DNA of 33,897 nucleotides from contig JAUCBJ010006449.1 in assembly GCA_032718475.1 (NCBI GenBank), positions 1 through 33,897 of the forward strand, given 5' to 3'. Shown here piece by piece: positions 30,618 to 33,897 of this stretch; positions within the stretch are counted from its first letter, which is position 1, and every line of letters begins with the position of its first letter. Origin of the DNA: Nemertoderma westbladi (taxonomy: Eukaryota > Xenacoelomorpha > Nemertodermatida > Nemertodermatidae). The notes under the pieces were generated by a model. The model had not been told where the DNA came from, did no database searches, and saw only the letters and a program-made list of their open reading frames with translations. A program made the translations under genes and the position numbers.

Positions 30618-31710
30618 TGTTAAACAAGCGCGATAAGGAGCGCGTTATTACTGCTGCACTGCTGCTAAACACAAAATTGCTTCTCACTGCTGGATGGCGC
30701 TAACCTGGCCATCCGCTAATATGTTACTAATACTAATACTAATTTTATACGGCTCCTACAAAATCGCTTGCTCCTTTCTCTACCAATCGCTCCACAGAGA
30801 GCTAACTGTTCGAATCTATGAGCCATGCGGGAATAACCAAAACAATAAACCCGAATCGGCTCCCTAAGCTACTTAAAACGAGTGTGGGGTGGCTTACACT
30901 CAGCGCATTCACTTATCGCAAATACTGGAATTCACTAACAGAATTGATGAATGTGAGAATGTTTAAATAACCTAATGACCTACCGGAATCAATTGTGGTA
31001 CTTTATTTTGGGGTCTAAACTTGCCTCCGGCTGGCTTTAGGCCAGCAACTTACTACTGTATACTGGATGCTGCTATCAGCCTGTTGCCTGCTATTTTCAA
31101 ATAACCGCCTAGCGTGAATAGTCTACAGTATTCTAAATAATTACTTAAACTACTCTCCGCTATGCTGCGTACAAATTCTTATTTTATCGCTAAATTAATT
31201 ACAGTTATAAATACGGAATAGCGTACTAATTACTAAATGTTCCAGAGTACGCAATTCTAATTTATTACGTACTGGGTTACACTAGCAACAGCCTAAATAC
31301 TGTATTATTTTGACCTAATCAGCAATTATTAAACGTAAACTAAGAAATATAAATCAATCAACGGAAAGGCGCCTATCTAAGCATTCACAATTAAGAATCA
31401 AGCACACTTTAGCAACACACAAATTAGCATAGCAATTAGCTAGTAGTACGGTACTGCGTTGACTACCAGTCAGCTAGTGCACTAAAGCGACACAGTAGCG
31501 TATCAGTATACCAGTATAGTATGCAATTAGCAATTGGCAGTTAGCAGTGTAAGACACAAAGGCCTCCCCCGGCTACATATAGGCTTCCTAACTAACCCAA
31601 GTCCTGCCCCCTAACACTACAAAGTAGAGACAAAATCTGGATCGTCAGCCCCCTAATACTGTACCGACGGTAGGTCTTCAGTCCCCACTGACTACCTCCC
31701 TATCGGTATC
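30618..31710. other. No gene seen; possible 5' LTR/UTR of BEL element 2
   Basis: Lies upstream of gag on the minus strand, where a 5' LTR and leader would sit. Rich in CTAATTA-, TAGCAATTAGC- and GTACGGTACTG-like words, but no LTR pair or clear primer-binding site was identified. Confidence 0.4.
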
Positions 31711-32195
31711 GGCATGCTGCATTGCAGCTGCATTTTTAAGAATGCTGTGCCGGCTTGTCGACAAAATTGCACCGCCACAACTCCCTATCACCCATGACAT
31801 TTGCTAGATCATCCTCATCTTCAAAGCCAGTGTCCTTTAAGATGCGTCTCAAAAAAGTCATGGGCTGTCCACCATGCTTATTCACTCCATGTGGCTACCA
31901 AAGTACAAGAGTATGCACTGGCTGGTCCTCACGGCGAAAGCAATGTCCTGCAAAGCGGAGGGGATTTTGTTCTAGTGTCAAGCTTGGGGGAACCAATGAG
32001 ACACCTCCAATGTTATATAGTGTCTGGTTGGAGATGTGTGCATTGTTCTTGACACAATGAACCCGGCGTAGCATTCTTGTGAATGTGCCATCCAGAGATT
32101 TGGTGTCTTCAGCAGTTAGAGCCCAGCATGGACTCCCATAGAGGAGTACTGTAACTACTGCTGCTCTAAATAATCGGACCTTAAGTTTCCGAGGG
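31711..32195 (-). pseudogene. LINE B RT C-terminal remnant (copy 3)
   Basis: Begins at KLKVRLFRAA and runs through LLYGSPCWALTAEDT, RFAGHCFRRED, an in-frame TAG in the FVLW-PHGV region (about 31893), and FLRRILKDTG, to CSCNAACR. It is nearly identical to 18465-18945 of copy 2. The catalytic RT core is deleted. Confidence 0.8.
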
Positions 32196-32196
32196 C

Positions 32197-33068
32197 GATG
32201 TAGGTGATTGATGCGGACTTGGATTAAAGTCTCCCAGGAATGTTAAGAATGCATGCTGATCCACTCCATCAGTAGCTGCTTGTAGATTGTGGTAGAAATT
32301 TTCCACCTCCTCTACAGGGGCAACACTAGTTGGAGAGTAGCACACAACAGGAACCACTTTGAAAACTTCTTAGCCAGTCTTCCAGAACATGAGAAGTGGC
32401 AATGGATGATGCGGTTAGAGATTTGGTCTATTTTGTCCAATGCTGCATGTGCAGTTGGATTCATCAATAGACCAATTCCTCCATTGCCACGATCATCTGC
32501 TGACGCGAGGGCGAGTCGCCAACCGCCCCCCATGTCCTTAATCAGTCTGCATTCGGTGCTCTTGAACACCCACTGCGCTAAGAGAAAGCTTATCTGCCAA
32601 GGCAGTCAGCTCACCTTGTCGCATTGGGGACCCGAGTGTTAGGGTGTTTACTGAGGCTAGTCTAGTGACTTGCCTCAGATTCACCAATGGCTTTGTTGGT
32701 CGGGGTGGAACATGAGAGTAGCCTCCAACTTCAGAATCCCTCTCCCCATCACAATCTGGCCTCCCTGGTGACCCAGGGTTTGGGCCAGAAAGGTCATCAG
32801 GAAAGGGACTCAAAGAATTGTTGGCTGCTCTCTCTCCAGTAGGGGGTGAGACAGGCAGCCGGTCAGGAGTTAACTGACGCCTGTAGGGCCGATTGTGTCC
32901 GGTAATTCCTCTGGCCTCTACTGGCCGGACCTCCGCAATGCTAATGTAATCCATAGTGGGGGTTGGGGGGTGCTTTTTTGCCGAGTCAGCTCTCGGGACA
33001 AATACCACACCCTGGTTTGCCATTCCACAGGGTGGTGTCGTAATGGAGTCAGATATGAGGCCCATCAC
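32197..33068 (-). pseudogene. LINE B 5' ORF and endonuclease N-half
   Basis: The frame from 33068 starts with a Pro/Arg-rich segment and passes into LASVNTLTLGSPMRQGELTA and VGVQEHRMQTD, the N-terminal endonuclease motifs (Asn and metal-binding Glu). After a frameshift near 32540 it continues MGGGWRLALASADD, GNGGIGLLMNP and ISNRIIHCHF, and after another near 32330 reaches the VDQHAFLTFLGDFN motif (about 32260-32230). It ends at the deletion junction near 32196, before the SDH motif. Confidence 0.75.
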
Positions 33069-33196
33069 CCATTTCTACTCTGGCGCACATGACCCACCAA
33101 TGGCTGTTGCAGCTCATCTGCTGGGTCATGCCCTGTACCCTTGCTGCCAGGTGCAGGTCGCAGTGAAGTGCACTCAGAGTGGACATGAGAACACTC

Positions 33197-33452
33197 TACT
33201 CCTGACCAGCCATTGGTAGATCACCATCTGCCTGGTCAGGCCATATACCTGCAGCCAAGTATATGGGTCCTCAATCCAGGACCAAGGGCATCCTTATCCC
33301 AGAACGAAGGGGATCCTAGTTACTACTCCTGACCAGCCATTGGTAGATCACCATCTGCCTGGTCAGGCCATATACCCCTACAGCCAAGTATATGGGTCCT
33401 TAATCCAGGACCAAGGGCGTCCTTATCCCAGAACGAAGGGGGTCCTAGTTAC
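33197..33452 (-). repeat. LINE B 5' UTR tandem repeats, 127-bp unit x2
   Basis: Two near-identical copies (33197-33323, 33324-33452) within the leader, differing by a few substitutions and small indels. Such 5' monomers act as promoters in some LINEs, but nothing here shows promoter activity directly. Confidence 0.88.
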
Positions 33453-33571
33453 AGGACCAGATTTGCCCAAGTAAGAGGGTCTATGCAGCTACAGGTGGCA
33501 TCTCCTTTATGCTGCATGGAGGTGGCAAGTTTTCATGATCAATGACCTAGAATACCTGACCTGACCTGAAA

Positions 33572-33897
33572 ATTTGAGAATGCCTTCTAGGTGGTAGGTG
33601 CTTTAAGCGAGTTCGTTTTTAGTTATCGAGTTATCACTGTCTACCGTTCTGACTGTCGAGATTTAGGTTTATAATTTACGTTAACGTTAATTAAAGCGTT
33701 AATTATTACAATTGTTTTTATCACTGTCAGTTGTTTGTAATTTTTTAACGCTAAACATACAATATATTTCAATCATCCAAATTGATTGTCAGTAATATGT
33801 CATTTTTTAACGTTAAACATACAATAGTGTTTGTGTGGTATGTATGTATTCTAATATTAGTGGGGGGGGGGGGGGAGGAGTGGGAGGAGGCGTATTG
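33572..33897. other. AT-rich flank with short repeat and poly-G run
   Basis: No gene. TTTTTTAACG(C/T)TAAACATACAATA occurs twice about 64 bp apart (near 33739 and 33803). A run of at least 14 G starts near 33861. Confidence 0.6.

Larger units (their letters stand above)
31711..33571 (-). mobile_element. LINE family B copy 3, internally deleted
   Basis: Minus-strand element. The 5' end has pentamer repeats (CAGGTCAGGTCAGG, about 33557-33571), followed by a leader with 127-bp tandem repeats, an ORF entering the endonuclease, a deletion junction at about 32196, the RT C-terminus and the LINE B 3' end at 31711. The (TAG)n tail itself is missing: after GCATGCCGAT the sequence changes. No target duplication found. 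Confidence 0.82.

Noticed and set aside
29100-30636. Several plus-strand ORFs rich in Pro/Ser/Leu
   Set aside because: They are shadows of the GC-rich BEL/Pao gag on the minus strand.

Overview
The window looks like repeat-dense, AT-rich nuclear DNA of an animal, probably a marine invertebrate; I cannot name the clade. The evidence is several endonuclease-type non-LTR retrotransposons (LINEs), two BEL/Pao LTR-retrotransposon remnants, a PIF/Harbinger DNA transposon, a tRNA-derived SINE and many minisatellites. There is one likely host exon, encoding the PX domain of a phospholipase D and ending in a spliceosomal donor. I saw no bacterial operon, rRNA or CRISPR.

Layout. 1-550: two short tandem duplications in unique DNA. 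554-3719: a PIF/Harbinger element with 19-bp inverted ends and AAT target duplications. It holds the N-terminus of a HARBI1-like transposase next to a GC-rich fragment of a reverse transcriptase (RT). 3933-5065: a 32-bp minisatellite. 5066-9526: minus-strand LINE pieces (a 3'-truncated family A copy, a family B piece, then another family A piece), followed by more of the same minisatellite to 9668. 10107-10517: the phospholipase D PX exon. 10950-13539: minisatellites with 31-, 35- and 20-bp units, the first interrupted by a SINE. 14855-15400: a short non-autonomous derivative of LINE A with perfect target duplications. 16010-23400: nested and abutting LINEs (C, B, D, with A inserted into D). 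23395-26953: a BEL/Pao element cut by LINE D and carrying a 38-bp LINE-tail insertion in gag. 28076-30617: gag of a second BEL/Pao element. 31711-33571: an internally deleted LINE B with tandem 5' UTR repeats.

How the parts relate. LINE families A and B (labels used only here) share a pentamer repeat (CAGGT)n at the 5' end and a (TAG)n tail at the 3' end. In both, the ORF2 stop codon is the first TAG of that tail, so there is essentially no 3' UTR. Short derivatives with target-site duplications keep only about 11-22 bp next to the tail. This suggests a very small 3' end is enough for mobilisation, and it is the most interesting signal here. Apart from the PX exon, no coding region looks like a working host gene, and every transposon ORF is truncated or broken by stops or frameshifts.
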